From Streptomyces tibetensis (lineage in GTDB: Bacteria > Actinomycetota > Actinomycetes > Streptomycetales > Streptomycetaceae), in the NCBI RefSeq assembly GCF_007655005.1, contig NZ_SZVW01000030.1, positions 1 to 64,000 of the forward strand: 64,000 bases of DNA. The letters run 5' to 3'. Each line of letters starts with the position of its first letter. Position 1 is the stretch's first letter. Of the stretch, positions 1 to 8,609 are shown piece by piece. Under the pieces are notes generated by a model. It was not told where the DNA came from. It worked only from the letters and a program-made list of their open reading frames with translations, and did not search any database. The position numbers were made by a program, and so were the translations under genes.

Positions 1-77
1 ACCGGTCGAGGCGGGCCGGGGGCCGGGCTACCGGTCGAGGCGGGCCGGGGGCCGGGCCTGGCGGTCGAGGCGGGCGC
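1..77. repeat. 29-bp tandem repeat at window start
   Basis: Two near-identical 29-bp units (1-29 and 30-58, beginning ACCGGTCGAGGCGGG) are followed by a partial third. The unit length is not a multiple of three, so this is probably non-coding. It may continue to the left of the window. Nothing else is recognisable up to the first gene at 260. Confidence 0.7.
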
Positions 78-259
78 CCGGTCCGGGCGGGGCAACCGGC
101 CAGCGGTAGCCGGTCCCTGGGCAGCCGTCAGGGCGGGGCCGACTCGAAGTCAAGCCATCGTGCGCACAGTTCGCGCACAGTCATCTCCCGATTCCGCTTC
201 GTTGTCAGTACCGTGGTGCAGACTCCCCGTCGTCGGCACTTCGTCTGGGGGAGGACAAC

Positions 260-2344
260 GTGTTCAGGGGGATGGACGAGGTCGACCGGACCTCGCTGCG
301 CCGCGCGTACGGCAGCGCGGAGGACGTGCCCGGGCTACTGCGGGGGCTGGCCTCCTCCGACCCGGCCGAGCGACAGACCGCGCTCGACGGGATGTACGCC
401 GCCGTGCACCACCAGGACGATGACGTCCACGACTCGACGCTCGCCTGTGTTCCGTTCCTCCTCGCGCTCGCCGGCCGCGAGGAGGTGCGAGACCGGGCGG
501 GCGTGGTGGAGCTCCTCGTCCGCATCGGGGACACCGCCGGTGCCCGCGACGACCGCGCGGCGAAGGTGCGGGACACCCTGCGCGCGGGTGCCGACGTCTT
601 CGTGCGTCTCACCGGGGACCCGGACGCCGCGGTGCGACGGGTGGCCCCGGGCGCGCTGGTGCGGTCCGTGGACCAACCGGGGCGGGTGCTCGCCCTGTTG
701 CGGGAACGGGTCACCGTGGAGCGGGACGACGGTGTCCTGATCGCCCTCGCGGAGAGCCTCGGCCTGTTCGCGCAGCTCCACCGCCCGGCCGGGAAGGCCC
801 ACACAGCAGAGGAGGCTCCCACAGCCGGGGAGGCTCCCACAGCCGGTGAGGCTCACGCAGCCGAGGCGGTGCGCTTGCTGACCGAGCTGAGCAGGCCGCC
901 CTACGACCCCGGTCTCCGGCTCGCCGCACTCGGCCAGCTCGCGGGATGCGCCCCGGATCTGCTCCCCGCCGATCTCGTACCGACCGTCGTCGGGCTGCTC
1001 AGAGACAGATCAGGGAGGCGGGCCCGGGCGGGGGGCCCGGACGACTGTTCCGGTCCGGACACCCTCGCCGCCCGGCTGCGGCGGCTGCGCCCCTCGGACG
1101 AGGAGGGCTCCCGGCTGCTGCGGACCCTGCACGCCGCGCTCGGCAACCGGGTCGCCGACCGTGTCGCCCTGTTGTGCGGGCAGTTGACCAGCCCGGATCC
1201 CGTCGACCGGTGCAACGGGGTGTGGATGTCGGCCGGGCTCTTCCGTGAACGGCGCACCGGCCACACGGAGCCGGTCCTCCTCATCGGCAGTCAACTGGGC
1301 GCGGAGGAAGGCCGGTTGCATGACGCGGCGGTCACGGTCCTGGTGGAGCTCTCCGAGCTTGCCGCACCCGCCGCGGACCATCTCCACGCGTTGGTGACGT
1401 ACCGTCCCGAGCTGCGTATACGGCATGGGGAGCGGGGTGGGCCGACCCTGGGCGGCCCTCTCAAGGCACTGGCCGGGACGGGGGACGCGCGGGCCGCACC
1501 GGTGCTGGCCGAGGTGCTGGCAGGTCCGGTCGTACCGCACGATCTGGGGCTGGTCGTACCCCACCTGGGACGCGCGGCCGTGCCGCTCGTCCCCGCGCTG
1601 CGGCGGTTGCTCGCCCGCCTGCCGCTCGACGCGTACGACACCTGCGAACGGGCCGTTCCCCTGCTGTCGGCCCTCGCCGCGCTGGGCGACCAGGCCTCCA
1701 TACCCGCTGTGCTGCGTCTGCTGCGCGGCATGCCGGACGGGCTGCGGCGGCGCGACGCCGTCACGGAGGCAGCGGTTCGTGCCCTCGGCGCGTTCGGCGG
1801 CGCCGCACGCGCGGCGGTACCGGATCTGCGCGGACTGCTGGAGAGCGCCTGCGCGGTCGCGGCGGCGGACGCGCTGTGGTCGATCACGGGCGAAGCCCAT
1901 GCCGTGCTGCCCGTCCTGCTGCGCGCGTTGACGGACACGCCGCCGGACGCGGACAGCGGTCGCCGACGCCGTGCTGCGGCCGTACTGGGGCGGCTGGGCC
2001 CGGCCGCGCGCCCCGCCCTGCCCGGGCTGCGCGACCTGGCCGACCACGGTGACGCGCGGACAGGGGTCACCGCCGCCTGCGCGGTGTGGCGGGCGACGGG
2101 GGAGCCGGAACGGTTCCTCCCCGGCCTTCGCTCGGCGTGGCGGGATCACCCGCGCACGCGCGCGACGATCGCCGAGTGCGTCTCGGCACTGGGACCGTCG
2201 GGAGCGCCCCTGCACGACCTGCTCCGAGCGGAACTCGCCTCTCCCCTCCGGCATCGCACCGACGCCGGAGGCAACGGCATACGCGAGGACCTGACGCTGC
2301 TCCAGGTGTGCGGTCAGGCGCTGGCCGGAGCGGGGCACCGGTAG
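260..2344 (+). CDS. HEAT-repeat (PBS lyase-like) scaffold protein
   Basis: A 694-residue alpha-solenoid protein with no signal peptide or membrane segment, so probably cytoplasmic. Much of it is HEAT-like helical pairs of the type AALGQLAG, RAAAVLGRLGPAARPALPGLR and ALAALGDQASIPAVLRLL, strongest in residues 390-640. Such proteins usually act as protein-binding scaffolds, and no enzymatic motif is visible. The GTG at 260 is chosen because GGGGGAGG lies 5 nt upstream; ATG at 272 is an alternative. Around residues 180-202 an Ala/Glu/Thr-rich insert is built from 18-bp in-frame repeats (nucleotides about 794-865, unit EAPTAG). Function unknown; family call fairly sure. Confidence 0.8.
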   Translation: MFRGMDEVDRTSLRRAYGSAEDVPGLLRGLASSDPAERQTALDGMYAAVHHQDDDVHDSTLACVPFLLALAGREEVRDRAGVVELLVRIGDTAGARDDRAAKVRDTLRAGADVFVRLTGDPDAAVRRVAPGALVRSVDQPGRVLALLRERVTVERDDGVLIALAESLGLFAQLHRPAGKAHTAEEAPTAGEAPTAGEAHAAEAVRLLTELSRPPYDPGLRLAALGQLAGCAPDLLPADLVPTVVGLLRDRSGRRARAGGPDDCSGPDTLAARLRRLRPSDEEGSRLLRTLHAALGNRVADRVALLCGQLTSPDPVDRCNGVWMSAGLFRERRTGHTEPVLLIGSQLGAEEGRLHDAAVTVLVELSELAAPAADHLHALVTYRPELRIRHGERGGPTLGGPLKALAGTGDARAAPVLAEVLAGPVVPHDLGLVVPHLGRAAVPLVPALRRLLARLPLDAYDTCERAVPLLSALAALGDQASIPAVLRLLRGMPDGLRRRDAVTEAAVRALGAFGGAARAAVPDLRGLLESACAVAAADALWSITGEAHAVLPVLLRALTDTPPDADSGRRRRAAAVLGRLGPAARPALPGLRDLADHGDARTGVTAACAVWRATGEPERFLPGLRSAWRDHPRTRATIAECVSALGPSGAPLHDLLRAELASPLRHRTDAGGNGIREDLTLLQVCGQALAGAGHR
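794..865 (+). repeat. 18-bp in-frame minisatellite in HEAT gene
   Basis: Units at 812-829, 830-847 and 848-865 (consensus GAGGCTCCCACAGCCGGG), with a more degenerate unit before them, encode repeats of EAPTAG. The unit is a multiple of three, so copy-number change keeps the frame. Confidence 0.75.
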
Positions 2345-2497
2345 GGCCGGCACCTGCGGGTGGCCGGTCGGGGCCGCCGGCAGGACCGGCACCTGCAGTT
2401 CGCCGGACGACGCCGCCGGCAGGGCCGGCGCCTGCGGAAGGACCGGACTGGCTCCCAGTAGGGCCGGCGCCTGTCAGTGGCCGGAGCGGGGTGGCGC

Positions 2498-2570
2498 GAC
2501 GGCCTCACCCCGCCGTGCGCCCCGACGGCCTCACCCCGCCGCGCGCCCGACACCCGACGGCCTCACCCCG
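2498..2570. repeat. Three scattered copies of a 15-bp motif overlapping a gene end
   Basis: GACGGCCTCACCCCG occurs at 2498-2512, 2524-2538 and 2556-2570. The third copy contains the stop codon of the minus-strand gene ending at 2563, so the gene tail has been copied downstream. The stretch 2345-2497 before it is also GC-rich and repetitive (GGGCCGGCGCCTG-like words) and holds no gene I can support. Confidence 0.6.
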
Positions 2571-3147
2571 TCGTGCGCCCCCACATCGGGCCGAAGCGGG
2601 CCCACTCCGCGTCCCACTGGTCGATGCGGCGACGCTCCAGGCGACCGCGAAGGGAACGGCCGGCGACCCAGGGGACGGCCGCGGCGCAGAGACCTGCCGC
2701 GCCACCGATCAGGGAGGCCCGTACACGGGCCTGGGACTCGGTGACCGGCCTGGTGACCTGCCGGCCCTCGGGATCCGTCCACACGGTGATCGGGGCCCCC
2801 ACGGCGCTGCCCGCCGGGACCCGCAGCTGGCCGGAGTGCCCGGACCCGTCCGCGGCGGTCCACCGTGCCGTCGCCCACACCGTCTCGGTGCGGGACACAC
2901 GGCCGTTCGCGGGGGCCGCACCGGGCGCGCGTTCGGCGAGCCGTGCCACGAGGGGGCGCCACTCGGCTCGTTCCCGGGCCAGTCCGTCCTCGACGGAACG
3001 GCTCACCGTCGTCCCGGCGAGCAGCCCGGCGAACACGGTGAGCATCCACACGCCCAGGACGACCCAGGCCTCCACCCGGTCGCCACGGCGCTTGAGCGGA
3101 TTGCGCCGCCAGCGCCACAGCCACACCTTCGGACCACGTAACGCCAT
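2563..3147 (-). CDS. Two-TM Rv1733c-like membrane protein
   Basis: A 194-residue protein. ATG at 3147 is chosen because GAGGAGGAGG lies about 7 nt upstream; the reading frame extends further but without coding character. A basic N-terminus (residues 1-25, RWRRNPLKRRGDR) precedes a transmembrane helix (about 30-50). A soluble loop follows containing WTAADGSGHSGQLRVPAG, and then a second helix around residues 150-170 (IGGAAGLCAAAVPWVAG). This two-helix layout with an external loop resembles the actinobacterial Rv1733c-like family, whose function is unknown. It stands alone between convergent and divergent neighbours. Confidence 0.75.
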   Translation of the reverse strand: MALRGPKVWLWRWRRNPLKRRGDRVEAWVVLGVWMLTVFAGLLAGTTVSRSVEDGLARERAEWRPLVARLAERAPGAAPANGRVSRTETVWATARWTAADGSGHSGQLRVPAGSAVGAPITVWTDPEGRQVTRPVTESQARVRASLIGGAAGLCAAAVPWVAGRSLRGRLERRRIDQWDAEWARFGPMWGRTTG

Positions 3148-3428
3148 CGAAGGCCTCCTCCTCACGAGCCCACGACCAATCCGCCGCCCTCCCCATACGG
3201 ACGGCGGCGCCTGGATGCTCACTGCACCTACCCGGCGTGACGATCTCCACGGTCCCCCGCCCCGGCGAGCGCCCGGCCGGGGCGGCCCGCGAGACCCCGC
3301 GCCCGCCTTGCCGACACCCCGCTGACCTGGGACGCAGCGCACTCCGGGGGTGACTGTCAGTGGTCGGGTGCAAACTGGCCGGTGTTCGGGACGAGGGCGT
3401 CAACGACGACGCCGCGGAGGTGATCGGC

Positions 3429-4517
3429 ATGACCGAGGTACTGCTCGCCGTGGGCACGCGCAAAGGCCTGTTCATCGGGCGCCGGCGAGGTGGTGGGGCC
3501 TGGGAGTTCGACGAGAGCCCCTACTTCAACGCGCAGGCGGTGTACTCGGTCGCCATCGACACCCGGTCCGGGACCCCACGGCTGCTGGTCGGCGGCGACA
3601 GCGCGCACTGGGGCCCGTCCGTGTTCCACTCCGACAACCTCGGCCGGACCTGGACCGAACCGGCCCGCCCGGCGGTCAAGTTCCCCAAGGACACGGGGGC
3701 GTCCCTGGAGCGCGTGTGGCAGCTGCACCCGGCCGCCGCCGAGCCGGACGTGGTGTACGCGGGCACCGAGCCGGCCGCGCTGTACCGCTCGCAGGACCGC
3801 GGGGAGACGTTCGAGCTGGTCCGGCCCCTGTGGGAGCACCCCACGCGCTCGAAGTGGGTGCCGGGCGGCGGCGGTGAGGGCCTGCACACCGTGCTCACCG
3901 ACGGGCGCGACCCGAAGGCGGTGACGGTCGCCGTCTCGACCGCCGGCGTGTTCCGCACCCTGGACGGCGGCGCGAGCTGGGCGCCCTCCAACTCGGGTGT
4001 CTCCGCGGTGTTCCTGCCCGACCCGAACCCTGAGTTCGGCCAGTGCGTGCACAAGGTCGCGCGCGACGCGGCCACCCCGGACCGGCTGTACCTGCAGAAC
4101 CACTGGGGCGTGTACCGCAGCGACGACGCCGGTGCGCACTGGACGGACATCGGCGAGGGCCTGCCGTCCACGTTCGGCTTCGCCGCGGCGGCGCATCCGC
4201 ACCGGGGGGACACGGCGTACGTGTTCCCGATCAACGCCGACGCCGACCGGGTCCCGGCCGACCACCGGTGCCGGGTCTACCGGACGGCGGACGCGGGCAA
4301 GAGCTGGGAGCCCCTCTCGACGGGCTTGCCCCAGGAGGACCACTACGGCACGGTGCTGCGCGACGCGATGTGCACGGACGACGCCGACCCCGCGGGCATC
4401 TACTTCGGGAACCGCAACGGCGAGGTGTTCGCGTCGGCCGACGACGGCGACAGCTGGCAGCAGCTCGCCTCGCACCTGCCGGACGTGCTGTGCGTGCGGG
4501 CCGCGCTCGTCGGCTGA
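3429..4517 (+). CDS. BNR/Asp-box repeat beta-propeller (sialidase-fold) protein
   Basis: A 362-residue predicted soluble beta-propeller. At least five Asp-box motifs (S/T-x-D-x-G-x-T/S-W) are readable: SQDRGETF, TLDGGASW, SDDAGAHW, TADAGKSW and SADDGDSW. ATG at 3429 has GCGGAGG about 8 nt upstream, and the protein begins MTEVLLAVGTRKGLF, typical of the WD40/YVTN/BNR-like family in actinomycetes. Proteins of this family are often labelled exo-alpha-sialidase, but no signal peptide is present and I cannot see the sialidase arginine triad, so the enzymatic label is unsafe. It is followed by 112 nt without features before the next gene. Confidence 0.85.
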   Translation: MTEVLLAVGTRKGLFIGRRRGGGAWEFDESPYFNAQAVYSVAIDTRSGTPRLLVGGDSAHWGPSVFHSDNLGRTWTEPARPAVKFPKDTGASLERVWQLHPAAAEPDVVYAGTEPAALYRSQDRGETFELVRPLWEHPTRSKWVPGGGGEGLHTVLTDGRDPKAVTVAVSTAGVFRTLDGGASWAPSNSGVSAVFLPDPNPEFGQCVHKVARDAATPDRLYLQNHWGVYRSDDAGAHWTDIGEGLPSTFGFAAAAHPHRGDTAYVFPINADADRVPADHRCRVYRTADAGKSWEPLSTGLPQEDHYGTVLRDAMCTDDADPAGIYFGNRNGEVFASADDGDSWQQLASHLPDVLCVRAALVG

Positions 4518-4629
4518 GGCAAGGGCGAGGACGGGGGACGAGGCAGAGCAACGGGCGGGGGACGAGGGTGCACACAGGCGTTGGCCACCGGTTGATCGCC
4601 GCTGTCCGTACGGCAGTAGGGTGACGCCC

Positions 4630-5307
4630 GTGGCACCACGACCCTTGCATGAGATCGTCGAAGCGGGCTGGGCGAAGGCCCTGGAACCGGTGGCCGAACG
4701 CGTCGCCGCGATGGGGGACTTCCTCCGCGCGGAGATCGCCGCGGGACGCACCTACCTCCCGGCCGGGCCGAACGTTCTGCGGGCCTTCCAACAGCCCTTC
4801 GACGACGTACGCGTCCTGATTGTCGGTCAGGACCCTTACCCCACTCCGGGGCACGCGGTGGGGCTGTCGTTCTCGGTGGCGCCGGAGGTGCGGCCGCTGC
4901 CCGGCAGCCTCATCAACATCTACCGCGAGCTGAGCGCCGACCTGGGGCTCCCCCAGCCGTCCAACGGCGACCTCACGCCGTGGACCCGGCAGGGTGTGCT
5001 GCTGCTCAACCGGGCGCTGACCACCGCCCCGCGCAAGCCCGCCGCACACCGGGGCAAGGGCTGGGAGGAGGTCACGGAGCAGGCCATCCGGGCCCTGGCG
5101 GGGCGCGGCAAGCCGCTGGTGTCCATCCTGTGGGGCCGTGACGCCCGCAATCTGCGCCCGCTCCTCGGCGACCTGCCCTCCGTCGAATCCGCCCACCCCT
5201 CCCCCATGTCGGCAGACCGGGGTTTCTTCGGTTCCCGCCCGTTCAGCCGGGCCAACGACCTGCTGATCCGCCAGGGCGGCCAACCGGTGGACTGGCGCCT
5301 GCCGTGA
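4630..5307 (+). CDS. ung: Family 1 uracil-DNA glycosylase
   Basis: A 225-residue enzyme that excises uracil from DNA to start base-excision repair. Both family 1 signatures are intact: the water-activating GQDPYPTPG loop (near residue 60) and the late HPSP motif preceding MSADRGFFGSRPFSRAN. GTG at 4630 is chosen because AGGGTGA sits 5 nt upstream and gives the usual family length; GTG at 4621 is the alternative. The gene overlaps the next one by 4 nt (GTGA), suggesting translational coupling with a sugar-kinase-like gene that has no obvious repair role. Confidence 0.96.
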   Translation: MAPRPLHEIVEAGWAKALEPVAERVAAMGDFLRAEIAAGRTYLPAGPNVLRAFQQPFDDVRVLIVGQDPYPTPGHAVGLSFSVAPEVRPLPGSLINIYRELSADLGLPQPSNGDLTPWTRQGVLLLNRALTTAPRKPAAHRGKGWEEVTEQAIRALAGRGKPLVSILWGRDARNLRPLLGDLPSVESAHPSPMSADRGFFGSRPFSRANDLLIRQGGQPVDWRLP

Positions 5308-6290
5308 CCGGGGCGTCGGAGGGTTCCGGGTTTCTCGCCGTGGACTCCGGCGGCTCCGGGCTCCGGGCCGTGATCGGGACCGCCGAACGCGGACCGCTGG
5401 CCCGCAGGGCGTCCGGTGAGCCGGTGCGCACGGGCGAGCGGGGCATCGATCCCGAGCACTTCATGGCGCAACTCGTGCCGTTGGTGAGCGCGTTGACCGC
5501 GGAGGCGGGAGCGGTGCCGCTGACCACCGTCGCCGTCGGCGCGGCCGGGATGGCCTCCCTGGGGGGCGGGCTGCGCGCCGAACTGCCCGGTGCGCTGGCC
5601 CGGGAGTGGGGGGTGCGCCGGGTCGCGCTGGCCGCCGATGCCGTGACCGCGTATGTGGGTGCGCTGGGGCCGCGCCCCGGTGCCTTGGTCGCCGGCGGTA
5701 CGGGGCTGATCGCGGTGGGCACCGATCTGACCAGCTGGCGGCGTGCGGACGGCTGGGGGCATCTGCTCGGCGACTGCGGGGGCGGTGCCTGGATCGGCCG
5801 GGCCGGCCTCGAGGCCGCGCTGCGCGCCCACGACGGGCGCCAGGACGGCTCGGCCCGCCTGCTGGCCTGCGCCGAGGAGCAGTTCGGTCCAGTCGCGGGC
5901 CTGCCCGGCGCGCTGTATCCCCGTTCCGACCGGCCCGCCGTGCTCGCCTCCTTCGCACCCCGTGTGGCCGCCTGCGCGGACGAGGATCCCGTCGCCGCGG
6001 GCATCCTGCGTACCGCCGCCCGGCACATGGCGGACTCCGCGGCGGCCGTGTGCCCCTCCGGCGGTGAGCCGTGCGTCGCCGTCACCGGCGGCCTGTTCGA
6101 GTTGGGCGACCCGCTGCTGGGGCCCCTGGACGAAGAACTGGCCCGGCGGCTCCCGCGGGTGCGGCGGGTACCGCCCGAGGGCGATCCGCTGCACGGCTCG
6201 GTGCGCATCGCGGCCGAACTGAGCACCGGTTCCCTCACGCTGCCGGGTGACGAGAGGATGCTGTCCGTGACCATCAGTTCGGGTGATTGA
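5304..6290 (+). CDS. BadF/BadG/BcrA/BcrD ATPase family, GlcNAc-kinase-like
   Basis: A 328-residue ASKHA-fold ATPase. The phosphate-1 loop is FLAVDSGGSGLRAVIG (residues about 10-25) and the phosphate-2 region reads LVAGGTGLIAVG followed by GDCGGGAWIGR, the pattern of N-acetylglucosamine kinases and the BadF family. Nucleotide-dependent phosphorylation of an amino sugar is the best guess, but substrate residues cannot be assigned by eye. GTG start overlaps the stop of ung by 4 nt. It ends in a 110-nt spacer before the CbiX-like gene. Confidence 0.85.
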   Translation: MTGASEGSGFLAVDSGGSGLRAVIGTAERGPLARRASGEPVRTGERGIDPEHFMAQLVPLVSALTAEAGAVPLTTVAVGAAGMASLGGGLRAELPGALAREWGVRRVALAADAVTAYVGALGPRPGALVAGGTGLIAVGTDLTSWRRADGWGHLLGDCGGGAWIGRAGLEAALRAHDGRQDGSARLLACAEEQFGPVAGLPGALYPRSDRPAVLASFAPRVAACADEDPVAAGILRTAARHMADSAAAVCPSGGEPCVAVTGGLFELGDPLLGPLDEELARRLPRVRRVPPEGDPLHGSVRIAAELSTGSLTLPGDERMLSVTISSGD

Positions 6291-6400
6291 TCCGATCGCG
6301 TCCGATCCGTACGTAAGTCAATAGACAAAACGGGACGGATACCGCTCACCTGCACCCTCCCCGAACAGAGGAACCCAGGAAGCCAGTAACATGCGGCGCC

Positions 6401-7324
6401 ATGAGTTCCCCCACTGGGCCCGCGGATGGCCTGCCCGTACGAATGCCGCGCCCCCGCCAGCCCGGACGGCACCGCCGTCCCGAGCCGCTGGTTGCTCCCG
6501 AGGGCGCGCCCGCGCTCGTCCTCGCCGTGCCGGGGACGCCCAGTAACACCACGCGCAGCCTCGCCGAAGAGGTCGTGAGCATCGCCCGCTCCGAGCTGCC
6601 CGGCCTCGACGCCCGCATCGGATACCTCGACGGGGACAATGCCGAGTTCCCCTCGCTGCAGGCCGTGCTCGTGCACACGGCCGAGGAGCGCACGGCCCGT
6701 TTCGAGCAGGCCCGTGCCGCCGGCCTGGACGTCAGGATGCCCGACGGCCCCGTCGCCGTCGTCGTGCCGCTGCTCGCAGGCCCGGACGGTTCGCTGCTGC
6801 GCCAGATCCGCCAGGCCCTCATGGAGAGCCGTGTCGCCGCCGAGCTGACCGACGTCCTCGGCCCGCACCCGCTGCTCGCCGAGGCGCTGCACGTGCGGCT
6901 GTCCGAGGCCGGTCTGGCCCGTGCGGACCGTGCCCGCCTGTTCACCGTGGCGACCGCCGCGGACGGCATCATCCTCGCTTCGGTGGGCGGCGACGAGGCC
7001 GTGCAGGCCGCAGGCATCACCGGCATGCTGCTCGCCGCGCGTCTCGCCGTTCCGGTGATGGCCGCGGCGCTGGACCAGGAGGGCTCCATCGCGTCCGTCG
7101 CCGAGCAGCTGCGCTCCTCGGGCTCGCAGCAGCTGGCGCTCGCGCCGTACCTGATCGGCCCGGAGATCGAGCAGGTCCTGCTGGAGGAGGCCGCGAAGGA
7201 GGCCGGGTGCTCTGCCGCCGAGCCGCTCGGCCCGTACCCGGCGATCGGCAAGCTCGCCCTGGCCAAGTACACGACGGCGCTCGGCATCGCGCCGCAGCAG
7301 CCGCAGGGCACGCCCGTGCGCTGA
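6401..7324 (+). CDS. CbiX/sirohydrochlorin chelatase-like protein
   Basis: A 307-residue protein with the repeated alpha/beta layout of CbiX-type chelatases: a first half from ALVLAVPGTPSNTTRSLAEEV and a second from LFTVATAADGIILASVGG. The active-site region that normally reads HGS in the first strand is PGTPS here, and the second half also lacks an evident metal-binding His pair, so true cobalt or iron chelatase activity is doubtful. The N-terminal 40 residues are Pro/Arg-rich. No strong ribosome site precedes the ATG. Transcription ends at the hairpin at 7351. Confidence 0.7.
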   Translation: MSSPTGPADGLPVRMPRPRQPGRHRRPEPLVAPEGAPALVLAVPGTPSNTTRSLAEEVVSIARSELPGLDARIGYLDGDNAEFPSLQAVLVHTAEERTARFEQARAAGLDVRMPDGPVAVVVPLLAGPDGSLLRQIRQALMESRVAAELTDVLGPHPLLAEALHVRLSEAGLARADRARLFTVATAADGIILASVGGDEAVQAAGITGMLLAARLAVPVMAAALDQEGSIASVAEQLRSSGSQQLALAPYLIGPEIEQVLLEEAAKEAGCSAAEPLGPYPAIGKLALAKYTTALGIAPQQPQGTPVR

Positions 7325-7350
7325 CACCGGGCGCCGCGCAGGACACCGAG

Positions 7351-7379
7351 AAGGCCCGCTCCGGTTCGGAGCGGGCCTT
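7351..7379 (+). terminator. Hairpin terminator
   Basis: A perfect 12-bp stem (AAGGCCCGCTCC / GGAGCGGGCCTT) with a 5-nt loop lies 27 nt after the CbiX-like stop. It stands between convergent genes and may serve both. Confidence 0.85.
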
Positions 7380-7424
7380 CGTCGTCGAGGGGCGCGGGGG
7401 TGCGGGCGGCTCGGTGGCTCCCGC

Positions 7425-8450
7425 TCAGCCGAGGGTCACGTACGAGGCCGCCGTCACCCTGATCGAGCCGCCTCGTCGTGGGACGCCCGTGAGCGGGTCG
7501 ACCGCGAACCAGGTCACGTCGCCGGAGCGCTCGTTGGCGACGTACAGAAAGCCGCCGTCGGCGGTGAGGGCGCGCGGCCAGTGGCCGCCGCAGGGCACCG
7601 TGGTGACGAGCCGCAGCCCTTCGCCCTCGACGGCGAGCACGGACAGGACATCCTCGCCGCGGGTGGCGGTCCAGACGAAGCGGCCGTCGCGTGAGGCGGC
7701 GATGCCGGACGGGTAGGCGTCGCGCGCCGGTGCGCCGGGCAGGACCGGGGTCTCGGACAACGGCGTCAGGGCGCCCTCCGCCGCGTCCCAGCGGCACACG
7801 GTGACGGAGGGACTCAGTTCGTTGACGATGTACGCGTGGCGGCCGTCCGGGTGGAAGGCCAGGTGGCGGGGCCCCGAGCCCGGGCGCAGGGCGGTCTCCC
7901 GGTGCAGAACCAGGGCACCGTCCGTCAGCGTGCACACCCGCACCGAGTCCGTGCCGAGGTCCACGCTGACGGCCCAGCGGCCGCTCGGGTCGGGCTGCAC
8001 CTGGTGGGCGTGCGGCCCCTGCTGGCGGGGCGTGTGCGGACCGGCGCCGCGGTGCCGGAGCACGCGGGACGCGGACCGCGCGAGCGTGCCGTCGGGGCGG
8101 AGGGGGACCGCGGTGACGCTGCCTGAGCCGTAGTTGGCGGTCAGGACGTGCCCGGCGTACAGGCTGAGGTGGGTCGGGCCGCTGCCGTCGACCGGCACGG
8201 GCCGCCCGGCCGGCTCGGGCTTGTCCCCGTCCACCCGGTACGCGGCCACCGCACCCTCGGCGGTCTCACTGACCGCGTACAGCATCTCCCCGTCCGGCGA
8301 GAGGGTCAGACAGGAGGGGTCCGGGACGGCGTTCACGCTGCTCAGCACGGTCAGCGCGCCGGTGTCGGCGTCGACCTCCGCCGTCACGATGCCGGGCCCT
8401 CCGGCCGCCGTGAACGACCCGATGAACGCCCGCCGCCTGCCGTCCGCCAC
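7425..8450 (-). CDS. Lactonase-family (6-phosphogluconolactonase-like) beta-propeller
   Basis: A 341-residue seven-bladed propeller of the YbhE/Pgl lactonase family. Diagnostic segments include FIGSFTAAGGPGI at the N-terminus, SGPTHLSLYAGHVLTANYG, PHAHQVQPDPSGRWAVSVDLG, GPRHLAFHPDGRHAYIVNEL and HWPRALTADGGFLYVANERSGDV. Cytosolic family members hydrolyse 6-phosphogluconolactone; many actinobacterial copies are uncharacterised. GTG at 8450 follows GAGGGG at 6 to 8 nt. No pentose-phosphate gene is adjacent, so the substrate is uncertain. Confidence 0.85.
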   Translation of the reverse strand: MADGRRRAFIGSFTAAGGPGIVTAEVDADTGALTVLSSVNAVPDPSCLTLSPDGEMLYAVSETAEGAVAAYRVDGDKPEPAGRPVPVDGSGPTHLSLYAGHVLTANYGSGSVTAVPLRPDGTLARSASRVLRHRGAGPHTPRQQGPHAHQVQPDPSGRWAVSVDLGTDSVRVCTLTDGALVLHRETALRPGSGPRHLAFHPDGRHAYIVNELSPSVTVCRWDAAEGALTPLSETPVLPGAPARDAYPSGIAASRDGRFVWTATRGEDVLSVLAVEGEGLRLVTTVPCGGHWPRALTADGGFLYVANERSGDVTWFAVDPLTGVPRRGGSIRVTAASYVTLG

Positions 8451-8609
8451 CGCTGTCCCCTCTCGTCCGCGCGGCCGGGTGGACCGCGCAGCCGATCATG
8501 CGCGGTCTAGACCAAACGGTCAAGGGTGCGTCGCCCGGTCGGCCCCGGGCCCGGCGGAGCGCGCAACGGCAGCGTGCCGGCGCAGGCCAAGTACGTCCTC
8601 ACGGTCCCG

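Noticed and set aside
2086..3141. 351-codon plus-strand frame across the gap after the HEAT gene
   Set aside because: Pro/Ala/Arg repeats from the GC-rich repeat region; it overlaps two better-supported genes.
3429..4517. Annotation as a sialidase
   Set aside because: Asp-box repeats are present but no arginine triad or signal peptide is seen; the repeats alone do not show activity.
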